DNA of 64,000 bases, from the NCBI RefSeq assembly GCF_900166655.1, contig NZ_FVZB01000006.1, positions 1,178,001 through 1,242,000 on the forward strand, given 5' to 3'. Every line of letters begins with the position of its first letter. Position 1 is the first letter of the stretch. This stretch comes from Halobacillus hunanensis (GTDB taxonomy: Bacteria; Bacillota; Bacilli; Bacillales; Halobacillaceae). Made by a program: the position numbers and the translations under genes. Below are positions 17,344-24,781 of this stretch, piece after piece. A model generated the notes under the pieces. That model was given only the letters and a program-made list of their open reading frames with translations, searched no databases and had not been told where the DNA came from.

Positions 17344-19257
17344 TTATTCTTTTGGTTTCTGCTTCTGTTGTTCATCGATGGGTTCGACTACTTTTGTTTC
17401 ATCTAGATACCTTAGAAGGTCTCCATAGATAACTGAATCTGACATGTTCAGCTCTTCTTTGGCTTGCTTAAAGAAGGGCTCACATTTTTCTGATTTGATT
17501 TTTTCACCAGTTTGCCTGTCATAGCAGGCACCTTGAATGCCTACATATTTTTCACTGGCAAAATCTCCATCACGTGTAATCATTAGCTGACGGCGCTCTT
17601 CACTTAATAAATCATGTCCAAATTGGATAGGGTTATTACCTTCAATCCCTAGCATGTTCATTAAGGTAGGACGTAAGTCAACTTGACCTCCTACTGTATG
17701 GTTCTCTTGCGGCTCAAGACCTTTTCCATAAAACAGTAGTGGTACTTGCTGAAGCTGGAACTGTTCAAATTCATTGATATCCTTACCTAGATACTCACCC
17801 ATAGCTTTCTGGTGGTTTTCTGAGATACCAAAGTGATCCCCATAGATCATTAGAATCGTATTATCATAGAGTTCTGATTGCTTAAATGCTTCTACAAATT
17901 GTTTTAATGCCTGGTCTTGATAACGGATCGTTTGGAAATAGCGGTTTAATGTTGCACTGGACGTATTTCCTTCTTCAATGAGCTTCTTATCTTCTGGTAA
18001 GGTAAATGGATAATGGTTTGTCAGTGTGATCATTCTAGTATAAAAAGGTTCCTCCAAATTCTTCATCTTTTCCAATGATTGAGCGAAGAAATTTTCGTCT
18101 AACAATCCCCATCCATAAGAATTCTCTTCTGTTACTTTGTAGTCCTGTTTCGAGAAATACTTATTGATACCTAAAGAATCATACATGACGTTCCTGTTCC
18201 AGAACGTTTTGTCATTAGCATGCATAACACTCGTAGAATATCCGTTTTTACTCAGAACTTCCGGCATAGCCTCATACTCATTGCTAGAATGAGTAAAAAA
18301 TACAGCTCCACGATTTAACGGATACATAGAATTCGCTAAAAGAAACTCAGAGTCTGACGTACGACCTTGTTTCACTTGATGGTAGAAGTTATCAAAATAA
18401 ATCCCCTCTTCCTTCAAGTCGTTAAAGTACGGCGTAAGTTCCTGGCCATGAAGCTCTTTACCCACAACAAATTCTTGTGTACTTTCTAAGGAAATGGCAA
18501 TCACATTTTTCCCTTCAATAATACCTTCGTATTTATCACTCGAAGGTGTACTTGTTTCATTTAAATAATTTATGACAGGAACGAGCTCGTTACTATCCGC
18601 CAGCGTTCTCTTCATTTCCGTCTTCCCTTGAAGAACGGCGTCATAGACATGATAGTTTATAAGACCAATAAATTTAACTAGCTTATTACGGTCAAATGTC
18701 CGCTCGAGAAGATCAGTCCGCTCAGTTTCTGCCCATGTAAGGTTAACTAGAAAAAGAGGAATAGCTACAATAGCTAAAATTAAACCCTCTTTGCGCTTTG
18801 GTAAAAACAATTGCAAACGTTCTGGCTTTAAATAGAATAGTAGAAAAGCAGCGATGACAACGTCAATAAATAACAAAGCATCAGTCGGAGCCATGATGTT
18901 TGTAATACTGCTCCCCATTCCAGCCAAGTTGGCAACTTGCTCTAGCATCGGAATCGTAATAAAGTCACTGTATTCCCTATAGAACAGGACGTTTGCATAA
19001 ATAAGCAAAGAGCCAAGAATATAGGAAACCAGCATCCCTTTCCGGCCAGCTAATAAAATGCCGATTCCAAAGATAAGAAGAATACTGCTTAACGGGTTAA
19101 AAGCCATAATAAAAGCTTGATTTGTATTTTCTACACCCAAATCAAAAATGCTACTCTGGACGTAATACATCTTGATCCAGAACATTCCGATCACAATTGC
19201 GTAGGCGATTAATTTCATTTTTGTATTTTTATTAAAATAATTTTTTCCTTTAAACAT
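17344..19257 (-). CDS. LtaS-family lipoteichoic acid synthase / glycerol phosphotransferase
   Basis: A 637-residue membrane enzyme with five N-terminal hydrophobic segments (about residues 13-180) followed by an extracellular sulfatase-fold domain (about 245-600). GRTSDSEF places the catalytic Thr at residue 300, the same position as in Staphylococcus aureus LtaS; ISLESTQEF gives the metal-binding Glu and IYGDHFG the late metal ligands. It polymerises glycerol phosphate from phosphatidylglycerol into lipoteichoic acid. Bacillus has several paralogues (LtaS, YfnI, YqgS, YvgJ) and this one cannot be assigned among them. GGAGGTTTTACAAA precedes the ATG. Confidence 0.93.
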   Translation of the reverse strand: MFKGKNYFNKNTKMKLIAYAIVIGMFWIKMYYVQSSIFDLGVENTNQAFIMAFNPLSSILLIFGIGILLAGRKGMLVSYILGSLLIYANVLFYREYSDFITIPMLEQVANLAGMGSSITNIMAPTDALLFIDVVIAAFLLFYLKPERLQLFLPKRKEGLILAIVAIPLFLVNLTWAETERTDLLERTFDRNKLVKFIGLINYHVYDAVLQGKTEMKRTLADSNELVPVINYLNETSTPSSDKYEGIIEGKNVIAISLESTQEFVVGKELHGQELTPYFNDLKEEGIYFDNFYHQVKQGRTSDSEFLLANSMYPLNRGAVFFTHSSNEYEAMPEVLSKNGYSTSVMHANDKTFWNRNVMYDSLGINKYFSKQDYKVTEENSYGWGLLDENFFAQSLEKMKNLEEPFYTRMITLTNHYPFTLPEDKKLIEEGNTSSATLNRYFQTIRYQDQALKQFVEAFKQSELYDNTILMIYGDHFGISENHQKAMGEYLGKDINEFEQFQLQQVPLLFYGKGLEPQENHTVGGQVDLRPTLMNMLGIEGNNPIQFGHDLLSEERRQLMITRDGDFASEKYVGIQGACYDRQTGEKIKSEKCEPFFKQAKEELNMSDSVIYGDLLRYLDETKVVEPIDEQQKQKPKE

Positions 19258-19508
19258 TTTGTAAAACCTCCGTTAAATTACACTTACTCATTTTACATTA
19301 ATTTTACTCTCTTTTGAACCTTTAACCACCTTCTTTTAACTAAATGCAATAAATGTAACACTATATACAACACATCGTTACGAAAAAATAGTCATAAAAT
19401 ACCACTTAATTCTTGTCCATAACATTTAGACGTTTTTAATTGACTATTGGTTACAAGAAATATAACTTTTATTATGAAGAGTAAGTATATTATAGGAGGG
19501 GCAGTATT

Positions 19509-19964
19509 ATGAGTAAAAGCGCACAATTAATTGATTATCTGATGTCACATCGAGAAGTAACGAATGAATTAGCAGCGAAGATCGAACCTAAAGATTATTC
19601 GTTCAAGCCTACCCCTACATCAATGGAAGCTCAAAAACTCGTACATCACATTCTTGAATCTACTTATACTTTTGCCAGGTTGGCTAATAAACAGGAATCT
19701 GAGAAACTTTTTGAAGAAAATGACCCAGCAGACTTATCTGAACGTGCGCATGCTTATACAGAGTCAACTGTGAAATTGCTTAGCAAGTTATCAGATGAGG
19801 ATTTTGAACAGACAATAGATGTCAGCCATATCTTCGGAAGAGAGATGACTGCCGGTCAGCTGTTGAATATGGCTATCGATCATGAGATTAACCATAAAGG
19901 AAATTTATTTGTTTACGTCAGGGAGATGGGACATACAGATCTCCCAATGTATGTGAAAGCATAA
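19509..19964 (+). CDS. DinB-family protein
   Basis: A 151-residue four-helix protein of the DinB/YfiT-like family. The metal-binding histidines are visible in LVHHILEST and in MAIDHEINHKGNLFVYVREMG. Members are thiol-dependent metalloenzymes or damage-inducible proteins of mostly unknown substrate. TAGGAGGGGCAGTATT precedes the ATG, and TTGACT-17-TAACTT (from about 19440) may be its promoter. Single gene followed by a strong terminator. Confidence 0.85.
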   Translation: MSKSAQLIDYLMSHREVTNELAAKIEPKDYSFKPTPTSMEAQKLVHHILESTYTFARLANKQESEKLFEENDPADLSERAHAYTESTVKLLSKLSDEDFEQTIDVSHIFGREMTAGQLLNMAIDHEINHKGNLFVYVREMGHTDLPMYVKA

Positions 19965-20028
19965 AAAGGCTGCAAAAGGCGCAATACCAAAATATTACGG
20001 TTAGGCCGCTATATAAATATATTGACTT

Positions 20029-20065
20029 AAGGAGCGGACTGCAGAGGGTGCAGCCGCTCCTTTTT
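20029..20065 (+). terminator. Terminator after the DinB-family gene
   Basis: AAGGAGCGG / CCGCTCCTT with an inner CTGCA/TGCAG stem, followed by a T run. Confidence 0.88.
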
Positions 20066-20075
20066 AAAACCACTT

Positions 20076-20222
20076 TTATGAAATGGAAATGAAAGGATGA
20101 CCTGAGGTGGCCTCTGCATGATTGTAATCTACGATACTTGCACCTAATTTCATTTGTTGACGATACACCCGCATATTATGATTAGTGGCTATACAGAACA
20201 GAACTAATACGAGCACATGCAC
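20076..20222 (-). CDS. Putative 48-residue single-span membrane protein
   Basis: GTG start eight bases after AGGAG on the minus strand, reading VHVLVLVLFCIATNH, then MRVYRQQMKLGASIVDYNH and ending ATSGHPFISIS. The first about 13 residues are hydrophobic and could span or anchor in the membrane; the rest is mixed. No homologue is recognised. Support is limited to the ribosome site and a plausible protein-like composition. Its 3' part contains one arm of a palindromic repeat found at 33.2 and 49.5 kb, which may argue against coding or point to insertion of the repeat into the gene end. Confidence 0.4.
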   Translation of the reverse strand: MHVLVLVLFCIATNHNMRVYRQQMKLGASIVDYNHAEATSGHPFISIS

Positions 20223-20245
20223 ACTTTTCGCTCCTACAAAGTTAT

Positions 20246-20291
20246 CTTCACTTATGTTAACCTATATTAAAATAGGTTAACATAAGTGAAG
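20246..20291 (+). promoter_or_regulatory. BirA operator upstream of bioY
   Basis: A perfect inverted repeat with 19-bp arms (CTTCACTTATGTTAACCTA and its complement) around an eight-base spacer. The core GTTAACC-N-GGTTAAC matches the Bacillus BirA box. Biotinylated BirA bound here would repress bioY when biotin is available. The right arm ends just before the GAGGAGTGAT ribosome site. Confidence 0.9.
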
Positions 20292-20305
20292 AGGAGTGAT
20301 TAATC

Positions 20306-20875
20306 GTGAATGAACAAAGCAAAAAACTAAGAGCCCTTCTTAATTGTTCTATCTTTGCAGCAATCACCGCTATTTTGGCACAATTCGAAATTCCCCTCCC
20401 TCTTGTCCCTATAAGTGGACAAACTTTGGCCGTAGGTATTACAGCTACAATTCTTGGCAGTCGGCAAGGGACAGCAGCGATGGTATGTTATGCAGCGATT
20501 GGAGCGATTGGTATTCCGGTTTTCTCTGGATTTAGCGGAGGTATTCAAGTTCTGGCTGGCCCTACCGGGGGTTACATTTTTGGGTTTATTGCAGCTGCTT
20601 ACATAACTGGTTTTATTCTAGAGAAAACAAGCTTCACCGTTCCTCTGGCTATAGCTGCTAATACTCTCGGAATGATTGTCATCTTGATTTTTGGAGCAGT
20701 ACAATTGAAATTTGTAGCAGGATTAGGGTGGGGAGGAGCTCTCAATGCGGGTGTTTTTCCCTTCATTGCTGTAGGTTTGATCAAAGCCTCCTTAGCCTCA
20801 TGGATAGGCATAACCATTAGAAATCGACTGCTTCAGGCTAGTCTCATTCCCATGCCAGATAAAAAGCCAGCATAG
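20306..20875 (+). CDS. bioY: BioY biotin transporter
   Basis: A 189-residue, six-helix membrane protein of the BioY family, the biotin-binding S component of energy-coupling factor transporters. Diagnostic stretches are IPLPLVPISGQTLAVGI, VLAGPTGGYIFGFIAAAYITG and the GTG start after GAGGAGTGATTAATC. The BirA box immediately upstream independently supports biotin as the substrate. No biotin synthesis gene is next to it, so the organism may depend on uptake or encode synthesis elsewhere. Confidence 0.95.
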   Translation: MNEQSKKLRALLNCSIFAAITAILAQFEIPLPLVPISGQTLAVGITATILGSRQGTAAMVCYAAIGAIGIPVFSGFSGGIQVLAGPTGGYIFGFIAAAYITGFILEKTSFTVPLAIAANTLGMIVILIFGAVQLKFVAGLGWGGALNAGVFPFIAVGLIKASLASWIGITIRNRLLQASLIPMPDKKPA

Positions 20876-20883
20876 CAATGCAT

Positions 20884-20913
20884 AACCTGACCATCTGAGG
20901 TCAGGTTTTTTTT
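20884..20913 (+). terminator. Terminator of bioY
   Basis: AACCTGACC / GGTCAGGTT, a perfect 9-bp stem with a six-base loop, followed by eight T. Confidence 0.92.
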
Positions 20914-20988
20914 GTTATAATGGATGACAAAGTTCGCGTTGATTCGATTTATACGCTTACTACATAATAAAAAGGATTGTGATCATCT

Positions 20989-22119
20989 ATGCGGTTATAT
21001 CCGATATTCTTTCTTCTTATCGCTTTTTTATTAAGCGCTTGTGAGGAGAATACTCCTCCACAAGAATCCCAGCCTGCACCATCTTCACATATTTCTCTTA
21101 AGCAAAAATCAGCTCCCGAGCGGCCTTCCTCTATAAGTATTTCAGCGGTTGGCGATGTGCTCATTCACGATCGGGTTTACAATGATGCTAAGGTGAAGAA
21201 TGGCTATAACTTTATGCCCATGCTTAAACAAGTAAAGCCATACTTAGAAGATACCACGATCACAATAGCTAATCAGGAAACAATGATTGGTGGAAAGGAG
21301 CTAGGCTTATCCGGTTATCCAACGTTTAACAGCCCTAAAGAAATTGGAAACACTTTGAAAGAATTAGGGGTAGATGTTGTTACCCTGGCAAACAACCACA
21401 GCTTGGATCAAGGAGAAAGCGGCATTCGCAATGCCATCCGCCATTGGAATAGTCTAGGTATGATGTATACAGGTGTTTATAAAAGTAAAAAAGATCAAGA
21501 ACGTATCCGCGTTTATGAAACAGAAGAAAAGATAAACGTATCCTTTCTGAGCTACACTTACGGAACGAACGGAATTCCCGTTCCAGAAAACAAGCCTTAC
21601 CTCGTAAACTTAATTAACAAGGGAAAAATGAAACAGGATATCAGTAAGGCAAAGAAGGTGAGTGATGCAGTCATTCTGAGCCTTCACTTTGGAAAACAAT
21701 ACGAACCCTTTCCTTCACAACGCCAAAAAAACCTTGTTCAATTCGCTGCAGATCAAGGGGTTCAGGCTGTAATCGGCCACCATCCTCATGTGCTTCAGCC
21801 AATAGAATGGGTGGAGGGACAGCAAGGGAACAAAATGCTCGCCGTTTATTCCCTGGGAAATTTCTTTTCAGGGCAGGACGCTTTTCAGAAACGAGTCGGG
21901 GGTATTATAAAATTCAATTTGGTGAAGGACCATGGAAAAGTTGAGGTAAAAAAACCACGATTTGTTTTGACGTACGTTACTTCCTCTGGACCACACAATT
22001 ACGAAGTGATCCCTATGCATAAATTAACTTCTAACGAGTTATCAAACTATAAGCAAGTCATAAAAGAAAAGAAACAACACCTTTCGCAATGGATGCCTGG
22101 CCTTTCCTTTATTGAATAA
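20989..22119 (+). CDS. CapA-family lipoprotein (poly-gamma-glutamate synthesis-like)
   Basis: A 376-residue protein with a lipoprotein signal (MRLYPIFFLLIAFLLSAC, lipobox Cys18) and a proline/serine-rich linker before a CapA/metallophosphatase-like domain (about 45-330). Motifs are SAVGDVLIHD, ANQETMIGG, LANNHSLDQGESGI, IGHHPHVLQPIEW and YSLGNFF. CapA is needed for poly-gamma-glutamate capsule export or anchoring, but many solitary homologues of unknown role exist and no capB or capC is nearby. It is expected outside the membrane, lipid-anchored. Confidence 0.87.
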   Translation: MRLYPIFFLLIAFLLSACEENTPPQESQPAPSSHISLKQKSAPERPSSISISAVGDVLIHDRVYNDAKVKNGYNFMPMLKQVKPYLEDTTITIANQETMIGGKELGLSGYPTFNSPKEIGNTLKELGVDVVTLANNHSLDQGESGIRNAIRHWNSLGMMYTGVYKSKKDQERIRVYETEEKINVSFLSYTYGTNGIPVPENKPYLVNLINKGKMKQDISKAKKVSDAVILSLHFGKQYEPFPSQRQKNLVQFAADQGVQAVIGHHPHVLQPIEWVEGQQGNKMLAVYSLGNFFSGQDAFQKRVGGIIKFNLVKDHGKVEVKKPRFVLTYVTSSGPHNYEVIPMHKLTSNELSNYKQVIKEKKQHLSQWMPGLSFIE

Positions 22120-22165
22120 TGGAAAATAAGTTATAGTTATTACTATTAGTAAGTTCGTTAACTAA

Positions 22166-22186
22166 AGTTAGTTATTTTAACTAACT
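22166..22186. promoter_or_regulatory. Inverted repeat upstream of the HxlR gene
   Basis: AGTTAGTTA and TAACTAACT, perfect 9-bp arms with a three-base spacer, inside a stretch of further GTTAACTAA-like copies. It lies about 40 bases upstream of a TATAAT at 22222 and is a likely operator for the regulator itself. Confidence 0.55.
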
Positions 22187-22247
22187 AAATAAATATGATT
22201 TAATAACCTTATTTTCCGTGGTATAATGAGTAAAGGAGTGATGAGAC

Positions 22248-22580
22248 ATGAATAAATCAATATGTCCTCGTTTTGAAAAAGCAATCGGCCTCCTTAGCCA
22301 ACGCTGGACAGGTTTAATAATTTATCAGCTGTTAGAAGGAAAACAACGTTTTTGTACCATAGAATCTTCGATTGGTATAAGCGGAAAAGTTCTGTCTGAC
22401 CGATTGAAAGATATGGAAAAAAACGGATTAGTTAAACGAGACGTGTTCCCTGAAACGCCAGTTCGTATTGAATATTCTTTAACCGATAAAGGTTTATCTT
22501 TACAACCAATAATGGATGATATAGAGAAATGGGCTCATGATTGGATTGAGCTCGGAGAGGAAGAACCATTGACTAAATAA
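22248..22580 (+). CDS. HxlR-family winged-helix regulator
   Basis: A 110-residue MarR-like DNA-binding protein. CPRFEKAIGLLSQRWTGLIIYQLLEGKQRF is the signature HxlR start, followed by ISGKVLSDRLKDMEKNGLVKRDVF and the wing VRIEYSLTDKG. The Cys near residue 6 is common in members that sense aldehydes or oxidants. AAAGGAGTGATGAGAC precedes the ATG. No target gene is adjacent on the same strand, so autoregulation via the upstream repeats or a distant target is possible. Confidence 0.9.
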   Translation: MNKSICPRFEKAIGLLSQRWTGLIIYQLLEGKQRFCTIESSIGISGKVLSDRLKDMEKNGLVKRDVFPETPVRIEYSLTDKGLSLQPIMDDIEKWAHDWIELGEEEPLTK

Positions 22581-22591
22581 TCATAGGATAA

Positions 22592-22618
22592 GGCTCTGTT
22601 GTGGCAGGGCCGTTTTTT
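22592..22618 (+). terminator. Terminator of the HxlR gene
   Basis: GGCTCTG / CAGGGCC (one G-U) followed by GTTTTTT. Confidence 0.85.
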
Positions 22619-22619
22619 A

Positions 22620-22850
22620 TGTAGATCTTTTAAAATACAACTGAATTCTTAGACGGATAAACATATAGTGCTATTAATTGGAAAAAGATAAATTTTTGCT
22701 TTTTTTGCCTCACAACACTTACTACTTGCTTTAACGATACAGACTTTATTTAGATGCCTGTAAAGCAGAGGATGAAACAAACATTCTTCAATGATTGAAT
22801 TTATAGGTACAAAAGGGGCTTTTAATAATGTTAAATAGCAGCTATATCGC
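22620..22850. other. Intergenic stretch before an orphan terminator
   Basis: No gene of useful size. A 15-codon frame MIEFIGTKGAFNNVK (from 22790, plus strand) lacks a clear ribosome site. The stretch ends in a plus-strand terminator with no other gene upstream, so a small RNA or a gene remnant is possible. Confidence 0.3.
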
Positions 22851-22875
22851 CAGCCGATACAGGCTGTCTTTTTTT
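22851..22875 (+). terminator. Orphan plus-strand terminator
   Basis: CAGCC / GGCTG with a six-base loop followed by TCTTTTTTT. It lies opposite the end of the TauE/SafE gene and has no evident plus-strand gene of its own. Confidence 0.65.
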
Positions 22876-22878
22876 ATT

Positions 22879-23598
22879 TTAAAAAGTGCTTTCTACCAGT
22901 AAGTAACATCCAGTAAACAGTAGAATAATGTACGTGATAACTTTAAATTTAGCTGGACTCACCCATTTAAAAAGTTTCTGTCCCAAAAATAACCCTATGA
23001 TTACTAAGGGCAGTGCGATTCCGCTCGATATCCAAACCGTTCGGTCCGTACCTGCAACGATCATCTGCATGACTAGACTTGCTGAGTAAATAAACAAGTA
23101 AAAAGCCAGAGTAGTTGCTCGAATTTTTTCCTTTTCTGTTTCTGTTCCCGCGAAGTAAAGCAATAAAGGCGGGCCAGGCATCCCAATACTCGTTGTTAAA
23201 GCTCCAGATATACCACCAGTAAAAACGTCTCTTCTCCTCGTCTGTTTCATACGGAAAGATAGCATTAAGAGAAAGGTAAGCAACAAGATTACTATGCTTA
23301 CCGCTAACTTCAACTGAACCGTATTAACCTTTAGGAAGATCCCGATTCCTACCACTAGCCCAAACGCACTCCCCTTGATTAACCTTTTCAATATAAGCAC
23401 ATCAATATCACGACGAATCTTTCTGATTAAGGCCAAAGAAATGATCAAGGATAATACTAAGTTAATTTGAATTGCCTCTCTTGGTTCAAACAGCAATAAC
23501 AAAAAAGGTGTTGCCATAATGGAAAAACCAAACCCTGTACTTGTCTGTAAAATAGAAGCAGCTACAATAATTCCCATGAACAAAATTACGACATCCAT
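22879..23598 (-). CDS. TauE/SafE-family anion exporter
   Basis: A 239-residue membrane protein with about seven or eight hydrophobic segments and the family signatures LQTSTGFGFSIMATPFLLLLF and GGISGALTTSIGMPGPPLLLYF. This family exports sulfite, sulfoacetate and related organic or sulfur anions. The real substrate is not evident and no sulfur gene is adjacent. Start at the ATG after AAAGGTAGATG. Confidence 0.88.
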   Translation of the reverse strand: MDVVILFMGIIVAASILQTSTGFGFSIMATPFLLLLFEPREAIQINLVLSLIISLALIRKIRRDIDVLILKRLIKGSAFGLVVGIGIFLKVNTVQLKLAVSIVILLLTFLLMLSFRMKQTRRRDVFTGGISGALTTSIGMPGPPLLLYFAGTETEKEKIRATTLAFYLFIYSASLVMQMIVAGTDRTVWISSGIALPLVIIGLFLGQKLFKWVSPAKFKVITYIILLFTGCYLLVESTF

Positions 23599-23715
23599 CT
23601 CAACATCTACCTTTCATACCTGAAAAACACCCTACTTATTGCCAAACTGCTTTTTCAATAAAGTAAATCGTTTACTTTTATGTATTGTTCTCATACTTTG
23701 TATAAATTCGTCGAT

Positions 23716-23729
23716 ATTTCCCGGGAAAT
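23716..23729. promoter_or_regulatory. Perfect 14-bp palindrome ATTTCCCGGGAAAT
   Basis: Lies between the divergent TauE/SafE gene and the 81-residue Cys-rich protein gene. It could bind a dimeric regulator. No known box is recognised. Confidence 0.35.
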
Positions 23730-23823
23730 GTCCGCCAAAAATTTTCACCTTTCTGAGTTTATCTGCTATTTTTTGTATAATCAGACAATAGTTGTACAAA
23801 ATATAATCCTGGAGGTGATCTAT

Positions 23824-24069
23824 ATGAATCCTTATCTATGTCCAAACTGCAAGACAAATCGCTCGAGGTTTAATAAAATCAAACAACTTTCTACTGCTGT
23901 TCAACTTGATCCAAGAACTGGGGAAGTATTAACGGAATGTGGCAGCGGGCAATTAGCTTCCTTCCATATGGATTATAGAGGTCCAGAGTATAAAGTGCAA
24001 TGTGGGGTATGTGGGTTGATTGAAGATGAAAGAACTTTTCTTGCTTTCGCAGAACATAATCCATTATAG
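23824..24069 (+). CDS. 81-residue protein with two CxxC pairs
   Basis: Begins MNPYLCPNCKTNRSRFN and contains a second pair CGVCG near residue 60, plus one lone Cys (TECGSG). Two CxxC pairs suggest a zinc ribbon. The start is set by GGAGGTGATCTAT before the ATG at 23824; the frame continues upstream for 48 codons without a better site. The family is not recognised. The gene ends in a perfect hairpin and stands alone between a transporter and the ParM cassette, so context gives no function. Confidence 0.75.
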   Translation: MNPYLCPNCKTNRSRFNKIKQLSTAVQLDPRTGEVLTECGSGQLASFHMDYRGPEYKVQCGVCGLIEDERTFLAFAEHNPL

Positions 24070-24098
24070 AGAACTGTAATTATAAAGCAGTTCTCTAT
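24066..24098 (+). terminator. Hairpin at the end of the 81-residue gene
   Basis: ATAGAGAACTG / CAGTTCTCTAT, perfect 11-bp stem that begins at the stop codon. There is no T tract, so termination is probable rather than certain. Confidence 0.55.
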
Positions 24099-24140
24099 GG
24101 ACTCAGTCCATCATTCTGAATAGATTAGTCCGCGAATTTG

Positions 24141-24170
24141 AAAAACCAAAAGCTGCGATAGCTTTTGGTT
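24141..24170. terminator. Terminator of the parM-parR operon
   Basis: AACCAAAAGCT / AGCTTTTGGTT, perfect 11-bp stem; on the minus strand it is followed by TTTTT, six bases after the ParR-like stop. Confidence 0.88.
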
Positions 24171-24175
24171 GATTT

Positions 24176-24772
24176 TCATCTATTCATACTCGAAAGAAAG
24201 TCATCCAGCATGCCTTCTTCTTCCTCTTCTTCATTTTCTTCCGACTTTTCTTGATGTAATTCATCCTGGAGACTGTCTAAGTTTAAATCACTTATGTCGT
24301 TGTCATCATACTCCACAACTTCTTCTTCCTCTTCTTTACGCTCTTCTTGAAATTCTGCTTCTTTCGCACTTTCATCTGACGTAGTCGCAGCCGTTTCCTC
24401 TTGAAGAAATAAAGCTTCATTGATGTCTACAGCATTGCTGTTTAAGGAAGCCAGCAGACTCATGGCCCTTGTTGGATCTATCATAAGCTGATAAATAATG
24501 CTTCCCATAAGCGCTTCTGAGTGTTCATGTTTGATCCAGTTTCGTTGTTCTTTTGTAAGTTTTCGAGGCAAAGGGATTGTGACGGTTTCCTTATCCTTTG
24601 AGATCGTTGAGCTGACTCCGTCCATAACATATTGGGCAATCTTACTGGAAAAATTCCTCCGCTCTTTTTCTTTTAGATCAGAAAGACTTTTCAATATATG
24701 ATCGGGCGTGTCAGAAGGGACACGGAATGTAATGGATTGTCCCCTCTCCACGCTTTTTTTGGCATTACTCAT
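24176..24772 (-). CDS. ParR-like ribbon-helix-helix adaptor of the ParM cassette
   Basis: A 198-residue protein directly downstream of the ParM gene (gap of nine bases, AAGGTGATTGA before the ATG). The N-terminal QSITFRVPSDTPDHILKSL, then EKERRNFSSKIAQYVMDGV, has the beta-strand/two-helix pattern of ribbon-helix-helix ParR/StbB proteins that bind the centromere. The second half is very acidic and low in complexity (runs of Glu, EEEEEVVEYDDND) and ends LDDFLSSMNR; in ParR the C-terminus is the part that contacts ParM filaments. Overall sequence is divergent, so the ParR assignment rests on position and the N-terminal pattern. Confidence 0.6.
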   Translation of the reverse strand: MSNAKKSVERGQSITFRVPSDTPDHILKSLSDLKEKERRNFSSKIAQYVMDGVSSTISKDKETVTIPLPRKLTKEQRNWIKHEHSEALMGSIIYQLMIDPTRAMSLLASLNSNAVDINEALFLQEETAATTSDESAKEAEFQEERKEEEEEVVEYDDNDISDLNLDSLQDELHQEKSEENEEEEEEGMLDDFLSSMNR

Positions 24773-24781
24773 TCAATCACC

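Noticed and set aside
22790-22837. 15-codon frame MIEFIGTKGAFNNVK
   Set aside because: Too short and without a clear ribosome site to call as a gene; only recorded as part of the intergenic note.
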